A stretch of 64,000 bases of DNA, taken from assembly GCA_029557915.1 (NCBI GenBank), contig JAKQHS010000156.1, positions 1 to 64,000 on the forward strand, in the 5' to 3' direction. The notes under the pieces are model-generated. The model was not told where the DNA came from, did not search any database, and saw nothing but the letters and a program-made list of their open reading frames with translations. This document shows positions 26,748 through 37,063 of this stretch, one piece after another; within the stretch, counting starts at the first letter, position 1; every line of letters starts with the position of its first letter. The translations under genes were made by a program, and so were the position numbers. This stretch comes from Bacteroidota bacterium (GTDB lineage: Bacteria > Bacteroidota > Bacteroidia > Chitinophagales > Saprospiraceae).

Positions 26748-29479
26748 TAAAAACGGAAATTATAGGTTACCGATGGCAAAATGGCCCCCAATACCGATAA
26801 TTTATAAGCCACCGGGGGTTCGTTGACGTTCCTGCGGTAGAAAACGGAAAATGCGTTTCTCCGGTTGTAAGCATTGTATATTGAAAAGGTCCAACTCGCT
26901 TTGTATTTCCTGGTCCGGATATTCCCCCTCGTCACGGTCACGGACAGGTCCAGCCGGTGATAGACCGGGATCCTGAATTCATTTCTTTCGGAGTAATCAA
27001 AAAAATGCCCCCCGTCGCCCAGGTAAAACTCCGCGACCGGCGCGGTCTGAGGCCGGCCGGAATTGAAAACAAATCGGGCCGACCAGGAAAAGGTTTTTCG
27101 GATCTGCCAGTCAAAGAGGGCATTGATGGCATGCGGCTTGTCGAAATTGGAAGCATAAAAGGCTCCGTGATTGATCACTTCATCAGGATACAGGCCCTCA
27201 GATTTTCGAAGGCTACGGTTGAGCGTATAAGAAAGATAACCTCTGAAATCGCCAACTGCCTTTTTTATAAACAGTTCGGCCCCGTATGACCTTCCTTTCA
27301 CCGCGAAAATTTCCGTTTCCAGGAATTCGTTTCTGAGCAGGCGTGCAAAATCCTTGTATTCCAGTTCATTCCTGGAATTGCGAAAATAAAATTCGAGGGA
27401 GGTTTCCCAGCGATGATCCTTGAGGTTTTTAAAAAAACCAAGGGAATAATTGTTTCCGCGCTGAGGGGCGATGTGTTGATTGCTCAACTGCCAGATATCC
27501 ACGGGGGTGGCCACGGCCGTGTTTGAAATCAGGTGGATGTACTGGTTCATTTTATTATAACTCAGTTTTATGGAACTCTGCGGCCCGGTGGAATAAGCCA
27601 GGCTCAGCCGGGGTTCGAAACCCTGGTAGGTCTTGATCCCTGACCCTTTCGCATAATCCTTCGTTCCGGTCACCGATTCTTCCGTCCGGGGCTGACCGGG
27701 GCTGTACATCCGGATCCTGGCCGGGCCGGCTTGCCAATAAAGTGAGTGCCGGTATCCGATGGATATGTTAAGTTTCGGGGAAATCCTGCTTTCTAGCTGG
27801 ATGTAAGCGGCGGCCTCCCGGCCCCTGGTTTTTGGATAATATTCATTCGTCGCCGCATCACTGGCCGGTTTCACCCGGTAATTTTCGTCATCCGGCGTAT
27901 ATCCGGTCCATTCCGCCCCGGCCTGAAAAAACTGGGATGGGCTGATTTGCCAGGCCAGTCTTGCTTTTGCATTGTTGAACCCGAGGCCGGTCCCAATCCG
28001 GTATTCTGTTTTGTCCTGATCCGTTTCGGTAAAATGATTGCGGTTACTACTCCTGCCGGCTGAAGCGTGCAGGCTCATTCCGGGTTTCAGGTCCAAATAC
28101 CACTGGGCGGAGAAAGACAGGGTTTGCCAGCCATATCCGAATTGATCGGCATAATTAAACAGGTCCTTACTGGCGTAGGTGGAAAGGGAGAGCACATGGC
28201 CGGGTTTAAAGCGGTGGTTGACCTTAACACTGAAATCGTAAAAATCGGCCTGGCTGTTTTTCAGGTTCGGGTCACGCAACCATCTGAGGATCCAGTCGGA
28301 ATACGAAAAACGGAGTCCCGCCAGCATGGAAGTCTTGTCTTTAACGACCGGACCTTCAAGATATACCTTCGAAGAGATGGGGCCGAGGCCTCCCTGGAAA
28401 TTCCAGGCTTTCATATCGGGATCCTTAAGCTGGATATCCAGAACGGAAGAGATCCGGCCTCCAAACCGGGCGGGAATATGCCCTTTGTAAAGGGACACAT
28501 TATTGATGGCATCCGCATTGAATGAAGAAAAAAGGCCAAGCACGTGGGACGTATTCAAATAAGCCACTCCGTCCTGTAAAACCAGGTTTTGATCGGTATT
28601 CCCTCCGCGTACATGGTATCCGGATCCCACTTCCCCGGTGGTGCTCACCCCGGGAAGAGTAGTCAGGGCCTTCACTACATCGGCTTCTCCCATCAGGGAG
28701 GGAAGCCGTTGAATTTCTTTTACACTCAATTGGGAAAGGCCGCTGGTGGCCTCTTGTAATTTTTGGCGGGCATTCGCCCCCACCACCAGTTCAGGCAAAT
28801 CAACCGTACTTTCAAACAGGTTCAGCTCGAGATGATCGTCACCAAAGACTTTGAGGTTTTGATTAAATTCGGAAAACCGGTCAGAAATTACCCGAAGCGA
28901 ATAAGTACCGGGCAGGGTCAGGATTGTGAACTTGCCGGCTGAATCGGTGACCGCATCAGCATCGCCAATCTGTACCACCGCCCCCTCGACCGGGGTTTCA
29001 TCCCTGCTGTTCCTGATCCAACCCAGTATCCGGGCAGGCCCTTGGATCGGCATGGAGTCCGGGTGGCCCAGAACCAGCCCGCCCGGAAGGTATTCATTTT
29101 CCAGTTTTGCTTTCGTGGACAGATACCGGTTCATATTCACTCCTTCGCGCCCCAGGGCCGAGGTGAGAAAAAAAATCCGGTCGCTGACGGCGATCACCTG
29201 CAAGCTGGATTTTGACAATACCGTTCTGATCGCTTCATCGGCTGTTTGATTGTTGAAAGAACCGGTAAACAGGTCCCTCGGAATGTTTTCCGAAGGGAGA
29301 TAGTAAATCTTTAATCCATACCCTGAAGCCAGGGTATCCAATACTTCCGGAATCGGTATGCCTGAAAAAGTCCGGGTGATACCCGTCTGTACCGGCCCTT
29401 GTCCAAATAAAAAATGCTGATAGCCTGCGAAGACTACCAGCATTTTGAGTATTCTGGAAATTCGTCCTGATGAGATCAC
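26747..29479 (-). CDS. TonB-dependent receptor with STN and carboxypeptidase-regulatory-like domains
   Basis: A 910-residue outer-membrane receptor. Order of parts: signal peptide, STN (secretin/TonB N-terminal) domain at about residues 37-92, a CarboxypepD_reg-like beta-sandwich at about 150-225, a plug domain (about 235-345, with LSVKEIQRLPSLMGEADVVK and VRGGNTDQNLVLQDGV), and a 22-strand barrel ending in YNFRF with the terminal Phe needed for barrel assembly. The STN domain suggests signalling to an anti-sigma factor, but no FecR/sigma pair is in the window. The start codon is GTG inside the stop of the OmpA-like gene (GTGA overlap). Next comes the DUF4249 gene. Substrate not inferable; loci of this type often take up glycans, peptides or chelates. 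Confidence 0.92.
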   Translation of the reverse strand: MISSGRISRILKMLVVFAGYQHFLFGQGPVQTGITRTFSGIPIPEVLDTLASGYGLKIYYLPSENIPRDLFTGSFNNQTADEAIRTVLSKSSLQVIAVSDRIFFLTSALGREGVNMNRYLSTKAKLENEYLPGGLVLGHPDSMPIQGPARILGWIRNSRDETPVEGAVVQIGDADAVTDSAGKFTILTLPGTYSLRVISDRFSEFNQNLKVFGDDHLELNLFESTVDLPELVVGANARQKLQEATSGLSQLSVKEIQRLPSLMGEADVVKALTTLPGVSTTGEVGSGYHVRGGNTDQNLVLQDGVAYLNTSHVLGLFSSFNADAINNVSLYKGHIPARFGGRISSVLDIQLKDPDMKAWNFQGGLGPISSKVYLEGPVVKDKTSMLAGLRFSYSDWILRWLRDPNLKNSQADFYDFSVKVNHRFKPGHVLSLSTYASKDLFNYADQFGYGWQTLSFSAQWYLDLKPGMSLHASAGRSSNRNHFTETDQDKTEYRIGTGLGFNNAKARLAWQISPSQFFQAGAEWTGYTPDDENYRVKPASDAATNEYYPKTRGREAAAYIQLESRISPKLNISIGYRHSLYWQAGPARIRMYSPGQPRTEESVTGTKDYAKGSGIKTYQGFEPRLSLAYSTGPQSSIKLSYNKMNQYIHLISNTAVATPVDIWQLSNQHIAPQRGNNYSLGFFKNLKDHRWETSLEFYFRNSRNELEYKDFARLLRNEFLETEIFAVKGRSYGAELFIKKAVGDFRGYLSYTLNRSLRKSEGLYPDEVINHGAFYASNFDKPHAINALFDWQIRKTFSWSARFVFNSGRPQTAPVAEFYLGDGGHFFDYSERNEFRIPVYHRLDLSVTVTRGNIRTRKYKASWTFSIYNAYNRRNAFSVFYRRNVNEPPVAYKLSVLGAILPSVTYNFRF

Positions 29480-30393
29480 TTCTCAGCCGGAGCAAGCAGA
29501 TTGATGTACTGATCCAGTTTTGGAGTGATTATAATTTCTGTACGACGATTAGCCTGACGGCCCTCCCTGTTGTCATTGGAATCCTTGGGTGCGTATTCGC
29601 TTCTTCCTCCGGCGGTCATCCGGTTGGGTTCGACTCCAAATTTCTTCTGAAGCATACGGGTGACCGAAGTGGCCCTGAGGACGCTGAGATCCCAGTTGTC
29701 ACTGATCTTATCCGTAGCAATCGGCACATTATCCGTATGGCCCTCTACCAGGATATCGATTTCCTTGTGGTCATTGACCACCTTGGCCACCTTGCCCAGC
29801 ACCGCCTCGCCGGCCGGATTGATATCGTAACTGCCTGAACGGAACAACAGTTTGTCCGAGATGGAAACATATACCACGCCTCCCCTTACCTCTATCTGGA
29901 CATCCTGATCGTTGATATCACCCAGGGACCGTTTAAGGTTCATGACCAATTGCATATTCAGGGAATCCTTCATCTGGATCTTGGTATTCAGGCCCTGGAT
30001 GTATTTGGACTGCTGATTGATGGCATCGATGGATTTTTGCATGCTTTCCGCACCGGCTTTGCTGATGATAGACATGTCTTCCAGCCGGGAGAGCAGATTG
30101 GTATTGGTTTTATTGGCCATCTCCAATTGGGCTTCCAGACTTTTTATGCGGTTTTGAAGCTCCATGGCCTTGGATTCGGACATTTGCATATCCGATTTCA
30201 GTTTGTTTTGTTCGTCCTGATATTTTTTCATCAGGTCCTGGTATTGATCCTGGCTCTGTTTTAACTGAGCCATCAACTGGCGTTTCTCTTCAGCGGTGGA
30301 ATCCCGTTCTTTGGTAACCATGTCGTGCTTCTTTTTGCTTACGCAAGCGCCCATCATGATCATTGCCAAAATAAATGTAAATATCTTGTTCAT
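29476..30393 (-). CDS. OmpA/MotB-domain lipoprotein
   Basis: A 305-residue lipoprotein (ILAMIMMGACVSKKK, Cys near residue 16) anchored to a membrane by its N-terminus. A long coiled coil fills about residues 20-140 (MKKYQDEQNKLKSDMQM). A C-terminal OmpA-type peptidoglycan-binding domain follows with VEGHTDNVPI and NRRTEIIITP. I chose ATG 30393 because it puts the lipobox at the usual distance; an in-frame ATG at 30441 would add 16 residues. It overlaps the TonB receptor gene by GTGA and so is the first gene of that operon; this is an unusual partner and may anchor or brace the receptor complex. Confidence 0.88.
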   Translation of the reverse strand: MNKIFTFILAMIMMGACVSKKKHDMVTKERDSTAEEKRQLMAQLKQSQDQYQDLMKKYQDEQNKLKSDMQMSESKAMELQNRIKSLEAQLEMANKTNTNLLSRLEDMSIISKAGAESMQKSIDAINQQSKYIQGLNTKIQMKDSLNMQLVMNLKRSLGDINDQDVQIEVRGGVVYVSISDKLLFRSGSYDINPAGEAVLGKVAKVVNDHKEIDILVEGHTDNVPIATDKISDNWDLSVLRATSVTRMLQKKFGVEPNRMTAGGRSEYAPKDSNDNREGRQANRRTEIIITPKLDQYINLLAPAEK

Positions 30394-30826
30394 ATGCGGT
30401 TGTTTTCGGGTAAAATTATAAAAATGATCTTGGTTCCGCAACCACGATGATAAAATAGTTAGGATTTTTCTACAGATCTAAAGTTACCGATTTCATTTAA
30501 ATAAAGCTAACCTAATGTCAGGTTTTTCCCTGATTATGATTTGCTTCTGAAGTGCAGATTTTCACAGGATCCCGACGGATAAGTCTCAAACTGCGATGAA
30601 TTTAATGGTCCAATCAGAAAGTAATTAAATATTAATAATTTATACATTAAAATCTTATTACATAAGACAATACTTGCCGGCATACCAACCCGAAATGAAT
30701 AAAAATGATGGTCTCTGTCCCTGCAAGGAGGCCCTTCACCCTTTTGGGGTGATGGAAAAAATCGGAAAAACGGCATTTTTGTAATGGCTGTTCTGATAAT
30801 ATTATAATTCCACCGGTCAAAATCCA
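30394..30826. other. 433-base divergent promoter region
   Basis: AT-rich region between the OmpA-like gene and the propeller kinase, so promoters for both should lie here. A small hairpin TCACCC-TTTTG-GGGTGA is at 30736-30752, 75 bases before the kinase start. No tandem array and no convincing -33/-7 boxes were identified by eye. Confidence 0.4.
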
Positions 30827-33811
30827 ATGTTTCCCGGACTGATACATAGATTCTTTCTTTTCTTTCCCGCCCTGTTGGCCCTGGCCTGGCCCCTTATTAG
30901 TCCGGGACAGAAATATGATTTCGTCAATTACAGCATCGAAGAAGGCCTGGTTCAATCCCAGGTCAACAATACGGCCCAGGACCAATACGGCATGCTCTGG
31001 ATCAGCACCTATGGGGGGATCAGCCGCTTCGATGGCAATACCTTTACCAATTTTAATTACGGCAATGGGCTCATGCACTCCCTGACCAGCAGGGTATTCG
31101 TCGACGACCAAAACACCGTTTGGATCGGCACGGAAGCAGGGCTGCAGGCCTATGACGGGAAAGGATTCAGGACCATCGGCATCGCCCCGGACAACCGCAG
31201 AAGACATGTCAATGACCTGGCCCAGGCGCCGGACGGAAGCATCATAGCCCTCCTCAGCGGCTGGCAGTTGTTCAAATTAAATCCAGGCAGCCAATTGCTC
31301 GAAGCCTTTTCGGATACGACCGTGTCGGTCACGGCTGTCGCTGCGGATACTTCAGGCCTCTATGCAGCCTTTGCGAAAAAAGGAATCTATAAATGGTCCG
31401 GGGGACAATGGCAGGTTTTTTGTCCATTCACTCCAGCGGATTCAGGTATAGTGATCCGGAAAATGATGTGGAGCCACTCCGTCAAGGGTCTTTGGGTAAT
31501 CGGGCAGGGAGCATTGTTTTCTTGTGAACAGGGCAGGCTGGTTAAAAAGAACACAGGGATCCCTTCACCCGTGCTTTGCCTGGAAGAGGATCCGGCCGGC
31601 GATCTTTACCTGGGCACCACCCGGGGCGCATATAAACTCAGCCCTGGCCAAAGCGCTGAACACATCGGGCTTCTGCAGGGCCTCACCGACAATGCGGTCT
31701 TCCATATTTTCCGCGACCGGGAAGAAAATCTCTGGTTTTCAACCGACGGCAACGGCATCTTTAAATTTCATGACCGATCCTTCCGAATCTATGACCGGGG
31801 GAGCGGACTGAGCGGCAGCATCATCATGGGCCTGGCCAGGGACCATGAAAACAACTATTGGGCAGGTTCCCTTGAAAATGGCCTTTCCGTGATCCGGGAT
31901 AAAACCATCCGTAATATCAAGTTACCTACCGGAAAAACCGAAGCCAGCAAGATCGTCTGTGTATTTGTGGATGCCGGGCAATCCGTTTGGATCGGCACTT
32001 CCGGGGACGGATTGTGGAGGTACCGCAATAATAAATTCGAACGGGTGGGCTGGGATACCCCCAGATTCCCAAGACATTTCACTTCCATCAACCAGGATTC
32101 AAGGGGGGTCATCTGGTTAACCAGCCCGATGACGGTGTCCAGGATAGAAAATGGACTTCCCATCCCTATGCCCGGCGTCTATTTATCTTGTTTTTCAACC
32201 TTTGAAATCAACCCGGACACCCTTTTGCTGGGCACGGCCCAAGGCCTGTTCAGCATCAACCGCCATTACGAACTGAAACCCTTCGAGGTGCCCGGTACGC
32301 AGGGATTTGTGATTGGATCCATCAACCGCTGGGGAGACCTCCTGGTCTTCGGCACTTCGGAAAACGGCTTGGTGGTCTGGGACCCCCAAACCGGTAAATC
32401 CTATGTCTGCAATGAGAAAAACGGGCTTTCCTCCAATATGACCTTCAGCGTACTCCCCGATGGGGCCTCGCTGTATGTAGGTACCATCAATGGGCTCAAT
32501 AAAGTCGGCTTCGATAAAATTTCGGGAACCTTTCAGGTGCGGCCATTGAAATCGGCCAACCAGAAACTGGGCCCTGAGTGTAACCAAAACGCGATCCTGA
32601 AAGATCCCGAAGGACGCATCTGGGCGGGCACCACCAAAGGCATCTATATCTATGACCCCAAACCGGCAGCGCCCCTGCTTCCCCCACGCCTCTTTCTAAA
32701 ATCCCTTACGATCCATTCCCAACTCCCGGACTCCACCATGGGCACCGACAGCCTGGCTGCCTGGTACCGCATCCCCAGGGAACTAAGACTCAAGCACCGT
32801 CAAAACCATCTCTCCTTTTCCCTTATCGCCGTGCATCTCACCGCTCCCGAAAAACTGAGATATCAATATTTCCTGTCCGGGGCGGATACCGTCTATTCGG
32901 CACCGGACCCCGTTCCTTCCGTAATCTATCCCAACCTGGCTCCAGGAGATTACACGTTCCGGGCCAGGGCTTTGCTGGACAGCGACCCTCCCATTTATTC
33001 AAGTGAACTGGCCTATCCGTTCAGCATCAAACCCCCCTTTTACCAAACCAATTGGTTCAGGTTGTTGGCCGTCCTGTTTCTCCTGTTGACCGGTGCTGTC
33101 ATCCAAAAAATCAGGATGGTTCTCAGGGCGCGGCAACAGCGGCTGCTCAAAGAAGCCCGCATGCAGGAACAGTTGCTGATTCAGCAACGGACTTCCGAAG
33201 ACCTCCACGATGACCTGGGCAATAAAATCACCCGACTCTCCCTGCTCACCGATATCCTTCAGACCAAGCTCGGCGGCAATGAAGAACAGCATAAACTCAT
33301 GGCCCAGATCCGGGAAAATATCCAGGGATTGTACATGGGGACCAAGGATATCATCTGGGCCCTGGCGCCGGGCAACAACAGCCTTATGGATGTCGCGGGA
33401 CGTATACAGAATTTTGGCACAGAGCTGTTCCAGGACTCGCGGATCACTTTCAAATCCTGCCCGCCGGACCCCTCTTTCGAGGAAATAAAACCTCCCTTTG
33501 AATACAGCCGGAATCTCATCATGATCTGCAAGGAAGCCTTTGGAAACATTCTTAAGCATTCCGGGGCCACCCATGCTTCCATTGAATTCAGTCTCCAGCC
33601 CTCCTCCATCTTTGACGGCACCGGCCTCACCGTTGAGATCCGGGACAACGGGATTGGGATGCCGGAAAACAAGGGGTTGAAAAAGGGGTACGGGCTCGAC
33701 AACATGCAAAAAAGGATTGCACGGGTCGGCGGACAGATCCAGTTTCTCCCCAATACGCCGCAGGGGACCCTGATCCGGATCAGGATTAAAATCCCCCGGA
33801 CGGTGGGATAA
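30827..33811 (+). CDS. two-component-regulator-propeller sensor histidine kinase
   Basis: A 994-residue sensor. After a signal peptide, about residues 30-640 form repeated propeller blades with recurring W-I-S/G-T and GL motifs (DQYGMLWISTYGGISRFDG, ENLWFSTDGNGIFKF). A Y_Y_Y Ig-like domain follows at about 655-735 and a membrane segment at about 743-762 (FRLLAVLFLLLTGAVIQKI). The cytoplasmic part has a HisKA_3 helix with phospho-His in EDLHDDLGNKITRL (about 794) and a HATPase domain with NILKHSG and DNGIGMP. Large periplasmic propellers of this kind sense glycans in gut Bacteroides, though here the ligand is unknown. The downstream NarL-type regulator is the natural partner. Unlike the Bacteroides hybrid systems, no receiver or AraC domain is fused. 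Confidence 0.93.
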   Translation: MFPGLIHRFFLFFPALLALAWPLISPGQKYDFVNYSIEEGLVQSQVNNTAQDQYGMLWISTYGGISRFDGNTFTNFNYGNGLMHSLTSRVFVDDQNTVWIGTEAGLQAYDGKGFRTIGIAPDNRRRHVNDLAQAPDGSIIALLSGWQLFKLNPGSQLLEAFSDTTVSVTAVAADTSGLYAAFAKKGIYKWSGGQWQVFCPFTPADSGIVIRKMMWSHSVKGLWVIGQGALFSCEQGRLVKKNTGIPSPVLCLEEDPAGDLYLGTTRGAYKLSPGQSAEHIGLLQGLTDNAVFHIFRDREENLWFSTDGNGIFKFHDRSFRIYDRGSGLSGSIIMGLARDHENNYWAGSLENGLSVIRDKTIRNIKLPTGKTEASKIVCVFVDAGQSVWIGTSGDGLWRYRNNKFERVGWDTPRFPRHFTSINQDSRGVIWLTSPMTVSRIENGLPIPMPGVYLSCFSTFEINPDTLLLGTAQGLFSINRHYELKPFEVPGTQGFVIGSINRWGDLLVFGTSENGLVVWDPQTGKSYVCNEKNGLSSNMTFSVLPDGASLYVGTINGLNKVGFDKISGTFQVRPLKSANQKLGPECNQNAILKDPEGRIWAGTTKGIYIYDPKPAAPLLPPRLFLKSLTIHSQLPDSTMGTDSLAAWYRIPRELRLKHRQNHLSFSLIAVHLTAPEKLRYQYFLSGADTVYSAPDPVPSVIYPNLAPGDYTFRARALLDSDPPIYSSELAYPFSIKPPFYQTNWFRLLAVLFLLLTGAVIQKIRMVLRARQQRLLKEARMQEQLLIQQRTSEDLHDDLGNKITRLSLLTDILQTKLGGNEEQHKLMAQIRENIQGLYMGTKDIIWALAPGNNSLMDVAGRIQNFGTELFQDSRITFKSCPPDPSFEEIKPPFEYSRNLIMICKEAFGNILKHSGATHASIEFSLQPSSIFDGTGLTVEIRDNGIGMPENKGLKKGYGLDNMQKRIARVGGQIQFLPNTPQGTLIRIRIKIPRTVG

Positions 33812-33873
33812 ATTATTTCGCAGATCTGCGAACTTTACAGTACCAAATATTTTTATATCACTAAATCAGGATC

Positions 33874-34494
33874 ATGGTCACCCGCGTTATTATCATCGAA
33901 GACGATCAGACCATCCGAGAAGGATTCACCTACCTGGTCAACCTGTCGGATGGACTGAAAATGGTCAACAGCTACGCCAGTTACGAAGAAGCCGAACCAT
34001 ACCTGGTTTCCGATTTCCCGGATGTCATCCTGCTGGATATCGAATTGCCCGGCATCAACGGCCTCGATGCGATCTCCCGCATCAAGAAAAAATACCCCGC
34101 CGCCCACATCATCATCCTTACGGTCTATGAAAATGAACAAAACATTTTTAAAGCGCTCAGCCTGGGGGCCTCCGGCTATTTGACCAAAAACACCCCTTCC
34201 TCCAAAATCATTGAATCCATCACGGAAGTCCTGCAGGGCGGCGGGCCCCTGAGCGCCAACGTCGCCAAAATGGTCATCCAATCCTTTCGTAAAAATTCCC
34301 AATCCCCCCTGTCGAAAAGGGAAACCCAGATCCTCGAGGGCATTGCGGAAGGTAAAAGCAGAACCCGGATCGCCTCCGAACTTTTTATCGACAAGGAAAC
34401 GGTAAAAACCCATATCAAAAACATTTACAGCAAACTCGACGTCAATTCCAAGGAGGAAGCCCTGCGCATTGCCAGGCAGGATAAGCTCATTTGA
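33874..34494 (+). CDS. NarL/LuxR-type response regulator
   Basis: A 206-residue regulator: receiver domain with IIIEDDQTI, phospho-acceptor Asp in ILLDIELPG (about residue 55), Thr in IILTVYE and Lys in YLTKNTP; then a LuxR helix-turn-helix (LSKRETQILEGIAEGKSRTR, KTHIKNIYSKL). It starts 62 bases after the HisKA_3 kinase, the kinase class that pairs with this regulator type, so the two form a two-component system. Targets unknown. Confidence 0.95.
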   Translation: MVTRVIIIEDDQTIREGFTYLVNLSDGLKMVNSYASYEEAEPYLVSDFPDVILLDIELPGINGLDAISRIKKKYPAAHIIILTVYENEQNIFKALSLGASGYLTKNTPSSKIIESITEVLQGGGPLSANVAKMVIQSFRKNSQSPLSKRETQILEGIAEGKSRTRIASELFIDKETVKTHIKNIYSKLDVNSKEEALRIARQDKLI

Positions 34495-34807
34495 ATTGAA
34501 TTGCAAATTACGGGAGGCTTTGCCCCCGCGGATCCGGAGCATTCGCACAAATCCCCCTAAGCGGGTGATTACTCATGTCCGGGCCGGGCTTATGTTTGTA
34601 TCCTGATTGTAAAGTAAGTCTTAGGGATTAGTCAAATCTGATCCGGAGTCCCAAAGTCCGGGACTTGCCGGCATCCAATATAAAGTAGAGCGTTCCGGGG
34701 ATGGCGCCTGTCGCTGTCCTCTTTTTTTTATGAACCTCTTAAGAATCGGCGGGGAGGCCGTCAATTAAGAATCCATTACATTTGTCAAAAGCCATAATCC
34801 GTTTATC
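34495..34807. other. 313-base intergenic stretch
   Basis: Between the regulator and the protease gene. It contains no ORF of note, no tandem array and no strong hairpin followed by a T-run. It must hold the end of the two-component transcript and the promoter of the protease gene, but I cannot point to either. Confidence 0.4.
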
Positions 34808-36910
34808 ATGACTAAAACCATCTGGAAAAAAACGGTCAGCGTTTTCATCTGTTTCAGTGTGCTGTTTACCCTGCCCGCGCTGAGGTACTCCGACGCACCG
34901 GGAGATAAATACGACCAAACCCTCCATACCCTGGCCAAGGTAATCCAGCAAGGGCACTTTAGTCCCCGTCCCTTCAACGATGAACTTTCCTCGGAGGTCT
35001 TCCTGGAATTTATTAAACGGATGGACAGTGAAAAAAACATCTTTCTGCAGTCGGACATCGCCGCCTTCGAAAAATACAAGGACCTGCTTGATGATGAACT
35101 GAACGGGCAGACTGTCCAATTTTTTTACGAGGTGCTTGCGAGGTATAAAGAGCGGGTCGCCGAACTCAGCCGGGAATTTCCAAGCTGGTTTGAAAAGCCC
35201 TTTGTGTTTGCAGCCTCCCCGGATGAATGGTACGATCCAGGCAAATCTTATCCCTCCACAATGGCGGAACGATCCCGGGCCTGGACCGACAAAATCAAAT
35301 ACCAGGTGCTCGAAAAATATGTGGACCTGAAAGAAGTCCGGGAACAGGCTGATGCGGATTCCATAAAATCAAGGACCGATATCACCCTCGAACAGGAAGC
35401 CAGGAACCTGGCGCTGCAGGCCACCAAAAAAAGGATGGAACAATATGTTCATCAAAATACGGATGATGAATTTTTCAGCCTCTATCTCAACAGCATTGTC
35501 AACCTGATGGATCCTCATACCGATTATTTTCTCCCAGTGGAAAAACGGACCTGGGATGAAAACATATCAGGAAAATTTTATGGCATCGGGGCCCAGATCG
35601 GGGAAGAAAACGGATACCTTAAAATTGCAGCTGTTACCGCTGGAGGGCCGGCCTGGAGGTCCGGAGAAGTGGAAGCCGGGGACTTTATCCTGAAAGTGGG
35701 CCAGGGCGATGAAAAACCGGTGGACGTCGCGGGCTTTAGTACCACGGACGGAGTAAAACTGATCCGAGGGGCCGACAAATCGGTGGTCTCCCTTACCCTG
35801 AAGAAAATGGACGGCACGATCCGGGTGCTCAAGCTGGTCCGGGAAGAACTGAAATTGGAAGAAACCTTCGCCCGGAGCAACGTGCTCCATATCCAAAACA
35901 AAAAGATAGGCATCATCAACCTGCCCAAGTTTTATACGAGCTTCGGCGATGAGAAAGGCCGCTCCTGCTCTGAAGACGTGGCTAAAGAATTGGAACGCCT
36001 TAAAAACAACCAGGTCGATGGCATCATCATCGACCTTCGCGGCAACGGGGGCGGCAGCCTCCAGGAGGTGGTCAACATGGTAGGGCTGTTTATTCCCCAG
36101 GGACCTGTCGTTCAGGTAAAAAGCCGTTCGGGAAGGCCCGGGATATATATGGACCGGGACAACAAGGTCATTTACGACGGCCCCTTATCCGTCATGGTCA
36201 ATGAATTCAGCGCCTCCGCGTCAGAAATTTTTGCCGCGGCCATCCAGGATTATAACAGAGGGATCATTATTGGTTCCGGGACCTATGGCAAAGGCACGGT
36301 GCAAAGGCCTTTCAACCTCAATGCCGGGCAGTCGGGCCCCTTCGACCTTGGCAGCGTACACATCACCATGCAAAAATATTACCGGATCAATGGCGAATCC
36401 GTCCAACTCAAAGGGGTAGAACCCGATATCAGGCTAAGAGGCTATTACGAAAATTATAAGGTCAAGGAAAAGGACCAGCCCAGCGCCCTCCCCTGGAACC
36501 AGACCAGCCGGCTTGAATATGCCCCCTGGGCAGAATCCATTCCGGAAATCCCCGCATTACGGGACTATTTGCAGAAACTGGACAGCACCGGCGGCCAGAA
36601 GCTGTTTGAAGAAAACGCCGGGTGGCTGGCTTCACAAAACGAAGGCCCCCGGTCTCTTTCCGAAAACCGGTTCAGGGAGCAGCGGAAAATAATCCGTGAA
36701 AAGTCCGCTTTCAACCGCGACCAGATGAGATTGAATACCGACCAGGATGTCTACGGGATATTTGACGGGGAGTCCGCTGACCAACCCCGGATCGACCGCA
36801 ACAACCGGCTGACCAATTATTATAAACGGGACCGTTACCTCCGCCTCAGTGGCGAACTGATGGTCAAATGGCTTGAAACCCGTTCGATAGCAGCCAACCG
36901 GACCCACTAA
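34808..36910 (+). CDS. prc: C-terminal processing peptidase (S41A, Prc/Tsp family)
   Basis: A 700-residue periplasmic protease that trims proteins from the C-terminus. N-terminal signal segment (about residues 8-25), tail-specific protease N-terminal region (about 30-215), PDZ domain (about 235-325, with FYGIGAQIGEENG), and S41 catalytic core with nucleophile Ser in NEFSASASEIFAA (about 467) and general-base Lys in GTYGKGTVQ (about 494). The core is followed by a long C-terminal extension (about 545-700), as in E. coli Prc. Length and order match the Prc branch rather than the shorter CtpA branch. The gene stands alone between two intergenic regions. Confidence 0.93.
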   Translation: MTKTIWKKTVSVFICFSVLFTLPALRYSDAPGDKYDQTLHTLAKVIQQGHFSPRPFNDELSSEVFLEFIKRMDSEKNIFLQSDIAAFEKYKDLLDDELNGQTVQFFYEVLARYKERVAELSREFPSWFEKPFVFAASPDEWYDPGKSYPSTMAERSRAWTDKIKYQVLEKYVDLKEVREQADADSIKSRTDITLEQEARNLALQATKKRMEQYVHQNTDDEFFSLYLNSIVNLMDPHTDYFLPVEKRTWDENISGKFYGIGAQIGEENGYLKIAAVTAGGPAWRSGEVEAGDFILKVGQGDEKPVDVAGFSTTDGVKLIRGADKSVVSLTLKKMDGTIRVLKLVREELKLEETFARSNVLHIQNKKIGIINLPKFYTSFGDEKGRSCSEDVAKELERLKNNQVDGIIIDLRGNGGGSLQEVVNMVGLFIPQGPVVQVKSRSGRPGIYMDRDNKVIYDGPLSVMVNEFSASASEIFAAAIQDYNRGIIIGSGTYGKGTVQRPFNLNAGQSGPFDLGSVHITMQKYYRINGESVQLKGVEPDIRLRGYYENYKVKEKDQPSALPWNQTSRLEYAPWAESIPEIPALRDYLQKLDSTGGQKLFEENAGWLASQNEGPRSLSENRFREQRKIIREKSAFNRDQMRLNTDQDVYGIFDGESADQPRIDRNNRLTNYYKRDRYLRLSGELMVKWLETRSIAANRTH

Positions 36911-37063
36911 AGCCGGGGGCCTTTCCGGTTATCAGGTTCTCGCTCACGCAGGATAAGGTTGCATAAACCCGCCTCAGCTCGCCTGATATTTTAAACTTTC
37001 GTTAAGCTTTACCTCTGCCTTTATCTTAACAATTGGGACTATTTTTACTTTTCAATTCACCTT

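Noticed and set aside
30736-30752. Hairpin upstream of the propeller kinase as a riboswitch or terminator
   Set aside because: A 6-bp stem without a T-run and without any known riboswitch pattern; too little evidence.
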